Of a DNA stretch of 64,000 nucleotides, positions 46,022 to 55,585 are shown one piece after another (within the stretch, counting starts at the first letter, position 1; the number at the start of each line of letters is the position of its first letter). The DNA lies in assembly GCA_022841825.1 (NCBI GenBank), contig JALHQT010000007.1:222957-286956 (forward strand). Reading direction: 5' to 3'. The stretch is from Anaerolineae bacterium (GTDB taxonomy: Bacteria > Chloroflexota > Anaerolineae > Aggregatilineales > Phototrophicaceae). The notes below the pieces were generated by a model. The model ran no database searches and was not told where the DNA came from. It saw nothing but the letters and a program-made list of their open reading frames with translations. The translations under genes were made by a program, and so were the position numbers.

Positions 46022-47182
46022 TTAATGCGCGCCGTTCCCGTTGCCGTTGCTGCCATTTGGCTTGGCAGGGGACAGCGGCAGCTTGACCGTGAACGTGCTG
46101 CCTTCGCCCTGAACACTCTCCAGCGATACGCTGCCGCCATGAAGCTGCGCGATGCCGCGCACAATCGGCAAGCCCGCGCCAACGCCCTGGTCTTCGTAGT
46201 AGGCGCGGTTGATCTGGTAGAACATATCCCAGATTTTGTTCATCTCTTCGCTGCCGATGCCGCGCCCGCAATCGCGCACGAACAGATGAATGTGATCCCC
46301 TGCGACATACGCACCCAGCTCAATCGGTTCGACCGGTTCGGAAAACTTGATGGCGTTGTCGATCAGATGCATGAAGGCGATGCGCAGAAATTCCGGGTCG
46401 CCGATGAAACGCGGCACATCGGGCTTGACTCGGTAATGGATGGGATTGATGGGTCGATCCGGGTTCGCCTGACGCAGGAAGAGCAGCGCGTTCTCGAAGA
46501 TCGTGCGGACTTCGTCGATGGCAACTTTGCGCAGGTGATAGGTGCGTGCGGCTTCGCCCGTCTCCAGTTCGACCAGTTGGATGAAGTTCTCGACCAGGCG
46601 GCGCAGGCGCAGCGCACCGGAATTCACCCCGCGCAGGAAGGACAGCATTTCCTCGCCGCCCACGCTTTTGACATCGGGCTGATTGAGCATATCGGCATAG
46701 GCGACGATGTAGGTCAGCGGGGTGCGAAATTCGTGATTGAGGACATTGAGGATGTTGCGTTTGACGTTCGAAACTGCGTTCACCGTCGCATCGCGCAGCG
46801 CTTTATGACGCTGCAAGCGCGATTCAATGGCGATCAGCAGATCATCGGTGTCGAAAGGCTTGACGATGTAGTCATCCACGCCCAGGCGTTTGCCCGTGTG
46901 GATGTCGCGCTTTTCGCCGCGCGCCGTCAGGAAGATGAACGGGATGTTGACGAAACGATTGTCCTTACGCACTTCGCGCAGGAACTGCAAGCCGTCCATG
47001 TGCGGCATCATGATGTCGGAAATGATCAGGTCGGGGGGCACCGGCTGTTCGCCAAGCAGGCGTATGGCGGATAAACCGTTCTCTGCGGTCGTGATAGCAT
47101 AGCCTTCCAGCTCCAGAACAGCCTGGACTCCCTCCAGCAGATGCACATCATCTTCGACGATCAGCAGGTGTGGCTTTTCCAT
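46022..47182 (-). CDS. Receiver-histidine kinase (REC-HisKA-HATPase)
   Basis: 386 aa. Receiver first (Asp56 in LIISDIMMP, Lys108), then HisKA with His150 in LNHEFRTPL, then HATPase with DNAIKFS and a GxG region (CGRGIGSEEM, GVGAGLPIVRGI). The receiver at the N-terminus makes it an atypical response-regulator kinase that may read one signal and pass it on. The ATG at 47182 gives MEKPHLLIVEDD; the frame runs on to 47224 without conservation. Confidence 0.9.
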   Translation of the reverse strand: MEKPHLLIVEDDVHLLEGVQAVLELEGYAITTAENGLSAIRLLGEQPVPPDLIISDIMMPHMDGLQFLREVRKDNRFVNIPFIFLTARGEKRDIHTGKRLGVDDYIVKPFDTDDLLIAIESRLQRHKALRDATVNAVSNVKRNILNVLNHEFRTPLTYIVAYADMLNQPDVKSVGGEEMLSFLRGVNSGALRLRRLVENFIQLVELETGEAARTYHLRKVAIDEVRTIFENALLFLRQANPDRPINPIHYRVKPDVPRFIGDPEFLRIAFMHLIDNAIKFSEPVEPIELGAYVAGDHIHLFVRDCGRGIGSEEMNKIWDMFYQINRAYYEDQGVGAGLPIVRGIAQLHGGSVSLESVQGEGSTFTVKLPLSPAKPNGSNGNGNGAH

Positions 47183-47300
47183 TCGCGCGTCTGACCTTCT
47201 CTCGTGGCTGCATGAGTACCGCAAGCGACAATTGGCTCTAAATACTCAGTATAGAGCGATCATGACAAGAGAAGCGTGAATTTTTTCCTAATTATGCGTC

Positions 47301-48320
47301 TCATACCCCCAGGCGATGCAAATCGAGCAGATCTGCCAGCAGCGCAAAACCGGTCTGCCGCCGCCCCGCGCCCGCGCCGACCAGCGTCACCTCGCCGAGC
47401 ATGTCGGTCACGTAGGTGACGGCGTTGGTTGCCCCGCCCACGCTCGCCAGCGGGTGCGTGACGGGGATGCGCAGCGGTTCGACCGTCCCACCCTGCGGAG
47501 TCACCCGCGCGATCAGCTTCCAGCGTTCGCCCGCCGCCCGCGCCGCCTCGACATCCTCGCTGGTGATGCTGCTGATGCCGCGCACGGTCATCTCCGAGAG
47601 CTTCAACTGTTTGCCAAAGATCGCGGTCGCCAGGATCAACACCTTACTGGCGGCATCCCAGCCATCGACATCCGCCGTCGGGTCTGCTTCGGCATAACCG
47701 AGCGCCTGTGCCTGCGCCAGCGCGTGCGCGTAGCTCATCCCGCCTTCCATCTGCGTCAGGATGTAGTTGGTCGTGCCGTTGAAGATGCCGCGCGCCTCGC
47801 TGATCGTCGCGCCTGCCAGCGCCTGCATCGCCAGACGCAGCGACGGCGTCCCCGCCATGACGGTCGCCTCGAACAGCACCTGCTTGCCGACCTTGCTCGC
47901 CCGCGCCATCAGTTCGGGGTATGCCAGGGCGATAGGTCCCTTATTGGCGGAGACGATGTGCATCCCCTTCGCCAGCGCCGTGTAGCAGTGATCGAGCGCG
48001 GGCTGCGCGGTTTGCAGGTCGGTCGTGCCCGCTTCCAGCATGACCTGTGCGCCGCATTGCTCAAGCAGTTCGAGCGTGGACAGGTTGCGGGTGACGCCAG
48101 GGTTATTCGGATAGGTGTCGAGATGCCCTTTCTGGATTGCCTCCAGGAGCGCGTTCAGGTCTAAGCCGTCCTCCGCCATCAGCGTCCCGCGCGAGCGCGT
48201 GGCGACGCCGACGAGCTGCGGCGTAAAGCCGTACTGACGGCGCAGTGCGTCGCCCTTATCGCGCAAAATCTCGGTGAAGCCCTGCCCAACCGTCCCAAAA
48301 CCGATCAATACGATGCGCAT
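47301..48320 (-). CDS. hom: Homoserine dehydrogenase
   Basis: 339 aa from ATG 48320. Rossmann GFGTVGQG at residues 7-14, then ANKGPIA, GIFNGTTNYIL and EADPTADVDGWDAA, the family hallmarks. It reduces aspartate semialdehyde to homoserine with NAD(P)H for Thr and Met. No C-terminal ACT domain is present, so feedback control differs from longer forms. No neighbour of the pathway is close. Confidence 0.93.
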   Translation of the reverse strand: MRIVLIGFGTVGQGFTEILRDKGDALRRQYGFTPQLVGVATRSRGTLMAEDGLDLNALLEAIQKGHLDTYPNNPGVTRNLSTLELLEQCGAQVMLEAGTTDLQTAQPALDHCYTALAKGMHIVSANKGPIALAYPELMARASKVGKQVLFEATVMAGTPSLRLAMQALAGATISEARGIFNGTTNYILTQMEGGMSYAHALAQAQALGYAEADPTADVDGWDAASKVLILATAIFGKQLKLSEMTVRGISSITSEDVEAARAAGERWKLIARVTPQGGTVEPLRIPVTHPLASVGGATNAVTYVTDMLGEVTLVGAGAGRRQTGFALLADLLDLHRLGV

Positions 48321-48464
48321 ATTCCTGAACATCCTTGTCGAAAGCAATTCGCTAAGTCGCCCTGAGGGTTGAGTGCTGCGACGAACTCTTGCCCCAATTT
48401 AAGTGGAGTGTAGCATATCGCGTGCAGGCAGTGCATCACTCACCGAATACACCCGATCACCAGG

Positions 48465-48494
48465 CAACAAAAAGGGCGGGAATGACTCCCGCCC
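48465..48494 (-). terminator. Rho-independent terminator of secreted protein gene
   Basis: 8-bp stem GGGCGGGA/TCCCGCCC (48474-48481, 48487-48494), followed on the minus strand by TTTTTGTTG. It is 24 bp downstream of the stop of the 48518 gene. Confidence 0.88.
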
Positions 48495-48517
48495 AATCCT
48501 GACCAGGCGAACTCGGT

Positions 48518-49177
48518 TCAGCGAATGACGTTCTCGACCGGGATGTAGACCGGCTGCGCGGCGCAGGCGATCCAGACCTTGGCGAATTCTTCACCGAACT
48601 CGGTAATGTACCAAGTGCCGGGCGGCAGATTGAACCCTGCATAAGTGTTGACATCGTCGTCAAAGAATGCCAGCGCGCCCGCTGGGACATTGTAGACCAC
48701 CGACCCGGAGGGAAGCGGGTAGATGCACGCGCCTACGGGTGGCGGAATGGCAACAGCGCCCCACGTCGTGGTCGCGGCACATGCGGTCCCAACAGGATCA
48801 CTCCACAGTTGTGCGGAGCTATCAGAATCATAGGTGAACGTTGCAGCCAGACCCACCGCATCCTCGACGTAGATGCCAATGCCTGCCGCCCCTTGCAGAA
48901 TGACTCCGCCAATGGAGAGACGGACGGTGAAGGTTGAACCCGCAGGGGCATTCAACCCCGCCCCCGCGCGGAAACTGCCATCATCCCAGGCGTTGACCGC
49001 GTAGAAACCCGCATCTTCAACCTGGACGGTGATATCAACGTAACAGCCGACTTCATTCAGGTTGTAGCTAAGAATTGTGCCCCCAGGCGCAGCAAGCGCG
49101 GGAACTGCCATCACAAACGCCGTCAAGACCAGAACAATCAGCATCAGGACATAAAATGAAACAAATCGCTTCTTCAT
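48518..49177 (-). CDS. Secreted protein with C-terminal module shared with 51723 gene
   Basis: 219 aa with a clear signal peptide (KKR, hydrophobic core, ALAA near residue 30). The mature protein is beta-rich. The last ~65 residues (GSVVYNVPAGALAFFDDD, LPPGTWYITE) resemble the C-terminus of the secreted protein at 51723-52490 (GSVVGDAPFNTQAYYE, NPGTYVVIGQ). I do not know the family. I chose the ATG at 49177 because it begins the signal peptide; the frame upstream to 49282 is not conserved. It has a good terminator. Confidence 0.7.
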   Translation of the reverse strand: MKKRFVSFYVLMLIVLVLTAFVMAVPALAAPGGTILSYNLNEVGCYVDITVQVEDAGFYAVNAWDDGSFRAGAGLNAPAGSTFTVRLSIGGVILQGAAGIGIYVEDAVGLAATFTYDSDSSAQLWSDPVGTACAATTTWGAVAIPPPVGACIYPLPSGSVVYNVPAGALAFFDDDVNTYAGFNLPPGTWYITEFGEEFAKVWIACAAQPVYIPVENVIR

Positions 49178-49278
49178 GAGATAACTCCTTGAGCAAGCGC
49201 AAGCGCTACAGGCGACGAAAATCACCCTACAACCACTGTAGACCTGCGCGCCTTGCAATTGCCCAAAAGTGATCTGTT

Positions 49279-50160
49279 TCAAACCTGCGAGAAATGCTCG
49301 ACCAACAGTTCGCTGACGCGCGCCGGCTCATCATGCTGCACCCAGTGCGTCGCCTTCTCGAACCACACCAGCCGCCCATCATCGCAGTAGCGCAGGCTCT
49401 CCGGTGCCATCTCGCGCGAGAGCGCCCCGTCGTTGACGCCCCACATCAGCAGCGTCGGCACATGCACACGTGTGCTCTGCGGGCGCGATGTCCCGCGCTG
49501 GACGACGGCGCGATACCAGTTGAGCATCCCGGTCGCCGCGCCGGGTGCCTGCCACGCGCGGCGGTACTCGGCGATGTCTTCATCGCTGAAGGCGTCGCGG
49601 CTCGCCGTCGCCGTGAACAGGGTGCGGGCTGCCGCCGCGCCATCCCACAGCATCAACTGTTCGGGCAGCCAGGGAAGCTGGAACAAGCCGAAGTAGGCGC
49701 TCTTGAGCATCTGTCCGGGGTTGCTCGTCATCTGCTTGCGCGCGACCGAGGGATGCGGGGCGTTGAGAATCGCCAGCTTCTTCAGCCGCTTCGGGTGATT
49801 CATCGCCACCCACCAGGCGACCGCGCCGCCCCAGTCGTGTCCGACGAGGTACGCCTTTTCGCGCCGCGCCGCCGTGATCAGGTCGATCACGTCTTTCGCC
49901 AGCACGTCCAGCGTGTAATCCTTCAGGGCTTTCGGCTTGTCGCTCAGGTTGTAACCGCGCTGGTCAGGAATCCAGACGCGGTAGCCCGCCTGCACAAGCG
50001 CGGGGATCTGCTCGCGCCAGCCGTACCAGAATTCCGGGAAGCCGTGCAGCAGGAGGACGAGTTCACCCTCTTCGGGTCCCGCCTGGATGACATTCAGGTT
50101 GACGCCATTGACGGCGACCGTCTTGCGTTGGACAGCGACTGTGATTTCTTCATGGATCAT
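49279..50160 (-). CDS. Epoxide-hydrolase-like alpha/beta hydrolase
   Basis: 293 aa. HGFPEFW at residues 39-45 (oxyanion and lid signature of epoxide hydrolases), nucleophile Asp109 in GHDWGG, acid in GVNDGALS and catalytic His272 (KATHWVQHDEP). The Asp nucleophile favours epoxide hydrolase or haloalkane dehalogenase over esterase. Substrate unknown. The MFS gene ends 30 bp upstream on the same strand. Confidence 0.85.
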   Translation of the reverse strand: MIHEEITVAVQRKTVAVNGVNLNVIQAGPEEGELVLLLHGFPEFWYGWREQIPALVQAGYRVWIPDQRGYNLSDKPKALKDYTLDVLAKDVIDLITAARREKAYLVGHDWGGAVAWWVAMNHPKRLKKLAILNAPHPSVARKQMTSNPGQMLKSAYFGLFQLPWLPEQLMLWDGAAAARTLFTATASRDAFSDEDIAEYRRAWQAPGAATGMLNWYRAVVQRGTSRPQSTRVHVPTLLMWGVNDGALSREMAPESLRYCDDGRLVWFEKATHWVQHDEPARVSELLVEHFSQV

Positions 50161-50189
50161 GATGCACCTTACGAACTCTTTACTTTCTA

Positions 50190-51491
50190 TTATACCCCTT
50201 TCGCCAGCGCGCGAGTCTCGTCGGCGCGTTCCGCCATCGTCGTGCGCAGGGCGTGGATGTCGCGCGGGACGAGAATGACCGCCCCGATCAGGAACAGCCC
50301 GCAGATCAGCAGCGTCGTCACGTTGACGACCAGGATCGCGCCGCCGAGCGTGTAGCCGAACGAGGCGACCAGCGTGCCGACGATCAGCGGGGCGAACGCC
50401 GCGCCGAACGACTCGATGAAGTACTGGATCGCCAGCGCGCTGCTGCGCACTTCCGGCACGGTGATGTCGTAGATGGTGGCGATGACGTTGGGTCCGGAGA
50501 AAAGCGTGAAGAGCGCGGTCAGCGCGAGCATGACGGCGAACAGCGTGACCTGATCGTTGGGGATGTTGAGCGTGATGAACATGCCGAGCGCGCCGAGCAG
50601 CACGCCCGTCGTGCTGATGATCAGCCGCCCACGCGGGGTGCGCTTGAACAGCCAGTCGCCCAGCGTGCCGCCCAGGAACGCGCCGCCCGCCATCACCAGC
50701 ACGGCAGCCGCCATGATCGGGAAGACCAGCCCGTCGTCATAACCGCGCCCATCCTCGCCCATGTAGGCAAAGAACCAGAAGGTCAGCACGTTGAGCGGGA
50801 AGACGCCGAAGAAGCCTTGCAGGAAGAGCGGGATGAGCGTCCGCCGCCGGAGCAGCGCCGCCGCCTGCTTCCACTCGAACTTGTGGATGGCGATCTCGCT
50901 GAAGCCCTCCATCTCCGGCTCCGCCTTGCCGCGCGGCATATCGCGCACGCCGAAGAGGATGAAAAGCCCGACGACGATGCCCATCCCGCCCGTGATGAAG
51001 AAGACGTTGCGCCAGCCGAGCGACGAGCCAATCGCCAGCGCCAGCACCAAGCCGAGCATGTAGCCGATGGGCGCGGTGAGCTGGAGCAAGCCGTAGATCT
51101 TGCCGCGCAGCGTCGGACCGAAGTAGTCCGAGATCAGGCTGTAGATGCCCGGATAGCTGGAGTCATCGATGCCGGTCGAGCTGCGCGCGGCGAGGAAGGT
51201 CTGGAAGTTGGGGGCGAGCGCGCCGAACCAGGTCGTGCCGCCCCAGATGAACGACGCCAGCGCCAGGAGCTTGGCGCGTGAGAAGCGGTCGTATAGGTAG
51301 CCCCAGATGGGATACAGGATGGCGGCGACCAGCAGCGCGCCGGTGCCGATCAGCCCCATCTGCTGCTCGTCGATGCCAAACTCGTTGCGGATGTCGCTGT
51401 TGAAAGGACCGATAATCAGCTTATCCGCCTGATGCAGCAGCATGAAGGCGAAGAAGATGCCGACGACAAACCATCTATAGCGCGAAGACAT
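50190..51491 (-). CDS. MFS transporter
   Basis: 433 aa with twelve membrane helices in the usual 6+6 arrangement and the motif GYLYDRFSRAKLLAL between helices 2 and 3. Substrate unknown; the family includes sugar and organic-acid transporters. It lies in the same direction as the epoxide hydrolase, so both may belong to one operon for uptake or export and processing of a small molecule. Confidence 0.88.
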   Translation of the reverse strand: MSSRYRWFVVGIFFAFMLLHQADKLIIGPFNSDIRNEFGIDEQQMGLIGTGALLVAAILYPIWGYLYDRFSRAKLLALASFIWGGTTWFGALAPNFQTFLAARSSTGIDDSSYPGIYSLISDYFGPTLRGKIYGLLQLTAPIGYMLGLVLALAIGSSLGWRNVFFITGGMGIVVGLFILFGVRDMPRGKAEPEMEGFSEIAIHKFEWKQAAALLRRRTLIPLFLQGFFGVFPLNVLTFWFFAYMGEDGRGYDDGLVFPIMAAAVLVMAGGAFLGGTLGDWLFKRTPRGRLIISTTGVLLGALGMFITLNIPNDQVTLFAVMLALTALFTLFSGPNVIATIYDITVPEVRSSALAIQYFIESFGAAFAPLIVGTLVASFGYTLGGAILVVNVTTLLICGLFLIGAVILVPRDIHALRTTMAERADETRALAKGV

Positions 51492-51722
51492 AAAGAAGCC
51501 TTATTGGTGAGAATCGCTATTGCAGCGGAGTATAGCGCGGCGGCGAGGGGAACTGAAAGCCGCCCGGCTATCGGCTGTGACGCTTCGTTCGCTGTGTCGC
51601 ATGTGTCAGCGGCGAGGGTTCGCCATCAGCCTCAATGATTCGCACGCATAAACCGACATTATGCTGATCGCGATAGCTATCTTCGATTTCCCTGTTATTT
51701 TTCCACAACCTGGAGTCGCGTC

Positions 51723-52490
51723 ATGAAATCTGGTCGATTGTTATTGTTCCTCGCCGTCGTGTTCTTCGTGTCGGCTGCCCTGGTCGGGGCGGTAAGCGCC
51801 GCGGCGGGCGGCAGCTTTGTCTTCGATTATCCCGGGGATGTCGGCGACAATGCCGATGGTCCGCAATATAACATCACGCTCGTCAGCCCCACCGATGATG
51901 GCGGCGGCTGTGATGCGTATGTCATGGTGATGATCGACCCCAATGGTACTGTAGTTGATGTCGATCCAGGCTGCGTCTCAGGAGGATTGGCTTCGGACGA
52001 TGGCGATTACGGTATATTGTTCGCGCCGTCAGCTCGCCCGATTACGTATACGTTGTTTGACATCGATGGTGCTGATGCCGCCGTGTTGAGCGGTATCAGC
52101 GAGTCAGACCCTGCTTACCTGAGCTATCTGCTCGCGAATGGCGTGTGCCTGGATGAGGATTATGAGGACCTGAGTTCCGACCTCACGGGGCTGCCGACTG
52201 CCGCACCGTTTACACTCTGTGGCGGCGGCACCGTGTGCCTGGGCGCGCCCGTGGGTTCCGTCGTGGGCGACGCGCCATTTAACACGCAGGCATACTACGA
52301 GCCGGGCAATGTCGCACCTGGTGTCGTCCTGAACCCTGGCACCTACGTCGTCATCGGGCAGGATGAGAGCGAGACCTACTATAAGATTGTCCTCTCCTGC
52401 CAGTACCTGTGGGTGCGCAAAGACACGATGCAGCCCAGCTTCCTGCCGCCGCAGAATGGTGCGCCGCTGCCAACGCGCATCGTCGGCTAA
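51723..52490 (+). CDS. Secreted protein with module shared with 48518 gene
   Basis: 255 aa, signal peptide of ~25 residues. The mature part is acidic, rich in Asp and Gly, with four or more Cys that could form disulfides. The last ~75 residues share the GSVV...NPGTYVV pattern with the 48518 protein, so both are paralogues at least in that part. The gene is divergent from the MFS gene and ends at a terminator. Function unknown. Confidence 0.68.
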   Translation: MKSGRLLLFLAVVFFVSAALVGAVSAAAGGSFVFDYPGDVGDNADGPQYNITLVSPTDDGGGCDAYVMVMIDPNGTVVDVDPGCVSGGLASDDGDYGILFAPSARPITYTLFDIDGADAAVLSGISESDPAYLSYLLANGVCLDEDYEDLSSDLTGLPTAAPFTLCGGGTVCLGAPVGSVVGDAPFNTQAYYEPGNVAPGVVLNPGTYVVIGQDESETYYKIVLSCQYLWVRKDTMQPSFLPPQNGAPLPTRIVG

Positions 52491-52513
52491 CTTCGCCGCC
52501 CGCCAGAAAAATG

Positions 52514-52541
52514 ACAGCCCGGCATAAGTCCGGGCTGTTTT
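52514..52541. terminator. Bidirectional terminator between convergent genes
   Basis: 9-bp stem ACAGCCCGG/CCGGGCTGT (52514-52522, 52530-52538), with a T-run after it on the plus strand and an A-run before it (T-run on minus). It ends the 51723 gene and probably also the 52564 gene. Confidence 0.88.
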
Positions 52542-52563
52542 CGTTCAGGGTATGCGCAGACTG

Positions 52564-53340
52564 TTATGCCAGCGCCTCATCCACGCTCGCGCCTTCCCAC
52601 TCGCGCGGGGTCTTCAGGTCGAGCAGCTTTGCGACCGTCGGCGCGGTGTCGAGCAGCGAGACGGCGCGCTGAATCGCGTGCCCTTTGCGGATACCGTTCC
52701 CGTAGATCAGCCAGGGGATCGTCATGTCCTCCGGCATGTCGGTGCCATGAAAGCGGTCGTGCCCACCATGATCTGCCTGCACAATCAGCGCGGCGTCCGA
52801 AGGCAGCGCGGCGACGATGCGCCCCAGCTCGGCGTCCGCGCGTTCGACCTGCCGCAAGTACTCGTCCGACATCCAGCCGTAGAAGTGCCCCGCCGAATCG
52901 ACCGTGCCCAGATAGACGAAGCTGAAGTCCATCGCGCCGAGGTGCGGCAGCGCCGCATCGGTGACAAGGCGGTCACCGTCGTCAAGGTTATAGGACTCGT
53001 TGATCATAAAGGACATGAACAACCCACCCGGACGGTTGAGGTCGCGCAGTTCTTCCCAGTTGGTGAAGAAGGCGCAGCGCTTGTCGGCGTCTTTGGCGAC
53101 CTCGATCAAGCCCGGCAGCGGGCGCGCCATCGGCGTCCACAGGTTGGTCGTGATGCCGTGACGTTCCGGCGGCACGCTGTGGAAGATCGACGTATGGCAG
53201 GGCAGCGTGACCGACGGCATGACGGAGCGCGCGTTGAGCGTGTGTGCGCCGTTCGCGATGATGTGATGCAGAGTGGGCGTATTGGCACGGGCGATAGCAT
53301 CGGGGCGCAGCCCGTCGATCATGACCAGGATCACGCGCAT
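52564..53340 (-). CDS. Alkaline-phosphatase-superfamily phosphodiesterase (NPP-like)
   Basis: 258 aa. Metal Asp9 in MIDGLRPD, nucleophile Thr45 (MPSVTLPCH), then metal ligands Asp148 and His152 (GTVDSAGHFYG) and Asp190/His191 (ADHGG). This matches nucleotide pyrophosphatase/phosphodiesterases with two Zn. There is no signal peptide, so it probably acts in the cytoplasm on nucleotides or small phosphodiesters. Confidence 0.82.
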   Translation of the reverse strand: MRVILVMIDGLRPDAIARANTPTLHHIIANGAHTLNARSVMPSVTLPCHTSIFHSVPPERHGITTNLWTPMARPLPGLIEVAKDADKRCAFFTNWEELRDLNRPGGLFMSFMINESYNLDDGDRLVTDAALPHLGAMDFSFVYLGTVDSAGHFYGWMSDEYLRQVERADAELGRIVAALPSDAALIVQADHGGHDRFHGTDMPEDMTIPWLIYGNGIRKGHAIQRAVSLLDTAPTVAKLLDLKTPREWEGASVDEALA

Positions 53341-53444
53341 CAGAAGACTCCTTGATGGTGACGAGGGGCGGTCTCATAATGCCCCGCGACGAAAGGGTAC
53401 ACCCTAGCGCGTTTTTGTTAAGACCGAAAGCACCCTGTGTTAAC

Positions 53445-54857
53445 TCACACCGCGAAATCCCCATTCACGGCGAGATAATCGCGATTGTACATCTCGTAGT
53501 GAAAATCGACCGCCCGACGGATCATGCGGCTGATGGCGTCGCTGCCCAGCGTCTCCGTCAGCCCTTGGAGCTGGCGTTCAAGTGCGATGTCCGTCTGATG
53601 GTAGATCCGGCTCAGGCGTCCCAGCCGCTCGCCGAAGGTCAACACCGCCTGTTCGAGCGGGTTGATGTGTGACAGGTTGTAAAGGGCGATGTTGAATTCA
53701 CCCGTCTCGACATCTTTGGCGATGCGCGTCAGCAGGCTGCGCAAATCCGTTTGTTTGATCTCGCGGCGCAGGAAGGCGCGGATGTTGCTCACGCGGCTCG
53801 CGCGCGCATGTCGGCGCAGGTGCAGCACGAGGTCGCGGCGCTGTTCGTCCGTCATCATGACAAGCGGCGTGCCCAGGTCGTTCAACAGGCGCACCAGGAT
53901 CGCGCATTGGTAGAGCGCACGGTGGAGATCGCCGTTCATGACCGCATGTTCCAGGCGGTGAGGGATGCCCAGCGCGTGTGCGCTCATCTCGATGTAGTAT
54001 GCCATCACGGGGATGAGCAGGATGGTATACGCGCCGTGCGATACAACCTGCGCGAGATCGAGGTTGGAATTGCTGAAGAGATGTTCGGCGCTGCGGTAGC
54101 GGCGATACAACCCCTTCCGGATCAGGTCCCTGGTCACATGCTGTTGGGTGATGTGGACGAGGTCAGCGGCGGTTTCGATGTTCATGATCAGCAGCGGCAG
54201 TAAGCCGTTTTCCAGCGAATCCGGCGATACGCCGGGGTGCTGAAGCAGGAAGGCTTCGGCGATGCTGCGCTGCTTCTTCGGGCTGATGCTCTGAAGGTAG
54301 GTCGAAATTCGACGCGCCATCATTTCTTCGGGTGCCAGCAGGACCCCCGCTGACGTCTCGTCCCCGTTCAAACGCTGGCACATCACGCGGGTGAACTCGC
54401 GGATGAGATGCGCGCGCAGGTAATAGGTGGCATCATCCGAAGCGCTGTCGTTCAAGCCGAATTCCAGGTTGTCCGATACGACCTCAAAATTCAGGTAACT
54501 GATCATCGGCGCGGCATAGTGCATGAAGGTGGGAAACTGGGCGTCCGAAAACGGAAAGCCGACGCTGTCCAGCGTGAATTCGACAATCTGATGCAAGCCG
54601 GTCATGCCAATCCATGCCTCGTGATAAGGATTGGCAGGGTTCAGCCCCCACAGGTAGTAATCGCGAAAGCTGCCGACAGGCATCGCATGACGCACGCGCG
54701 CTTCCAGCGCGGGCAGCACCACATCAAACGCATACTGGAGGCGGGAAGGAGGCGCGCTCTGGTGCAGATTAACCGCGCTCGCTTCCTGGGTTTCGACTTC
54801 CTGAGCGATTGGTTTCATCGAGCGCGCCTCTCCCGCGCGCTTCTCCCGCAGTAACAT
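53445..54857 (-). CDS. Unknown ~470-aa protein A1 of duplicated module
   Basis: About 470 aa, all-helical by pattern. It has a paralogue at 55586-57004 with strong conservation: YYLWGLNPANPYHEAWI, NFEVVSDNLEFGLND, LLPLLIMNIETAADLV, VRLLNDLGTPLV, FNIALYNLSHINPL and GDFAV at the end. The LLNDLGT segment vaguely recalls the Asn-Asp-x-x-Ser/Thr helix of class I terpenoid synthases, but I cannot confirm this and no clear DDxxD is seen. The ATG at 54857 has AAGGA 7 bases upstream and makes the N-terminus the same length as the paralogue. Divergent from protein B1; a promoter is visible. Confidence 0.65.
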   Translation of the reverse strand: MLLREKRAGEARSMKPIAQEVETQEASAVNLHQSAPPSRLQYAFDVVLPALEARVRHAMPVGSFRDYYLWGLNPANPYHEAWIGMTGLHQIVEFTLDSVGFPFSDAQFPTFMHYAAPMISYLNFEVVSDNLEFGLNDSASDDATYYLRAHLIREFTRVMCQRLNGDETSAGVLLAPEEMMARRISTYLQSISPKKQRSIAEAFLLQHPGVSPDSLENGLLPLLIMNIETAADLVHITQQHVTRDLIRKGLYRRYRSAEHLFSNSNLDLAQVVSHGAYTILLIPVMAYYIEMSAHALGIPHRLEHAVMNGDLHRALYQCAILVRLLNDLGTPLVMMTDEQRRDLVLHLRRHARASRVSNIRAFLRREIKQTDLRSLLTRIAKDVETGEFNIALYNLSHINPLEQAVLTFGERLGRLSRIYHQTDIALERQLQGLTETLGSDAISRMIRRAVDFHYEMYNRDYLAVNGDFAV

Positions 54858-54944
54858 CCCACTTATCCTTACGCAAACCCGCACATCAAAATGTGACCAC
54901 TCTCTGGAGAAGAGTGAATTTGCTCTGAAAATCGTATAGGCGGG

Positions 54945-54972
54945 AATATAGGGTATAAACTGGAATTGTCAA
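54945..54972 (-). promoter_or_regulatory. Promoter of A1 gene
   Basis: -35 TTGACA (minus strand, 54972-54967), 16-bp spacer, -10 TATATT (54950-54945). The same -35 and spacing occur before A2. Fits sigma-70 type. Confidence 0.8.
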
Positions 54973-54996
54973 TGAAAATGTACAAAATCTCCATGT

Positions 54997-55021
54997 AACT
55001 CTTAGTGGAAGACTTGCACGA
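54997..55021. promoter_or_regulatory. 25-bp upstream block, copy 1
   Basis: Matches 57146-57170 at 20 of 25 positions, and its distance to the TTGACA of the downstream gene is identical. It lies 25 bp upstream of the -35 and is a candidate activator or repressor site shared by the duplicated modules. Confidence 0.65.
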
Positions 55022-55136
55022 TACGCACAGCGTCGAAATGCGTAAATTCTCATGAAATGCAACTTTTCATGCATATCATCAGGGCACTTCGCATGTAGAT
55101 TTATAGATGAACATCGATTTATTGTGGGGTGCGCTT

Positions 55137-55577
55137 ATGCCTATCCACCTCGACTTCGTCGAACCCGCCAGGACCATCTATTTAACGACATCTGATCCCA
55201 TCACCCTGGCGGATATGGAGCGCGCTGCCGAAGAATCGTTTGCAATACATTCTGCTGCGGCGCAGCCGATCTATACGCTGTTGGACGCGAGCCAGATCCG
55301 AGCCATCCCGCAGGGGGCACTGCGCGGACACGCCCGCCCGGAATTTAACCACCCGATGGCAGGCGGAGTCGTGGTTTTTGGCGCGAACCTGCTCGTGAGG
55401 ACGATCACAAGCGTCGTCGCCAAGCTCGCACAGAAAGAGTCCATCCGCTACTTCGGGACTGCTGAAGAGGCTTGGGCGTACATCCAGGCAAAAATCGCGG
55501 CAGATGACCGGGTGGGCGCGCCTGAGCTTCACCAGCCGCCGCCCCAGGTCAAGAAGAATTATCACGCGGTGCCGTAA
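55137..55577 (+). CDS. STAS/SpoIIAA-like protein B1
   Basis: 146 aa. Short alpha/beta protein with a pattern like SpoIIAA/STAS proteins (IYTLLDASQIRAIPQGALRG). It is paralogous to B2 at 57302-57697, sharing the PQGA-RG, PEF-HP and LVRTIT-VVAKLA segments. The ATG at 55137 is chosen because B2 begins the same way (MPI). Divergent from A1. STAS proteins bind or switch partners; the partner here may be A1 or an A-like complex. Confidence 0.65.
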   Translation: MPIHLDFVEPARTIYLTTSDPITLADMERAAEESFAIHSAAAQPIYTLLDASQIRAIPQGALRGHARPEFNHPMAGGVVVFGANLLVRTITSVVAKLAQKESIRYFGTAEEAWAYIQAKIAADDRVGAPELHQPPPQVKKNYHAVP

Positions 55578-55585
55578 CGACCGGC

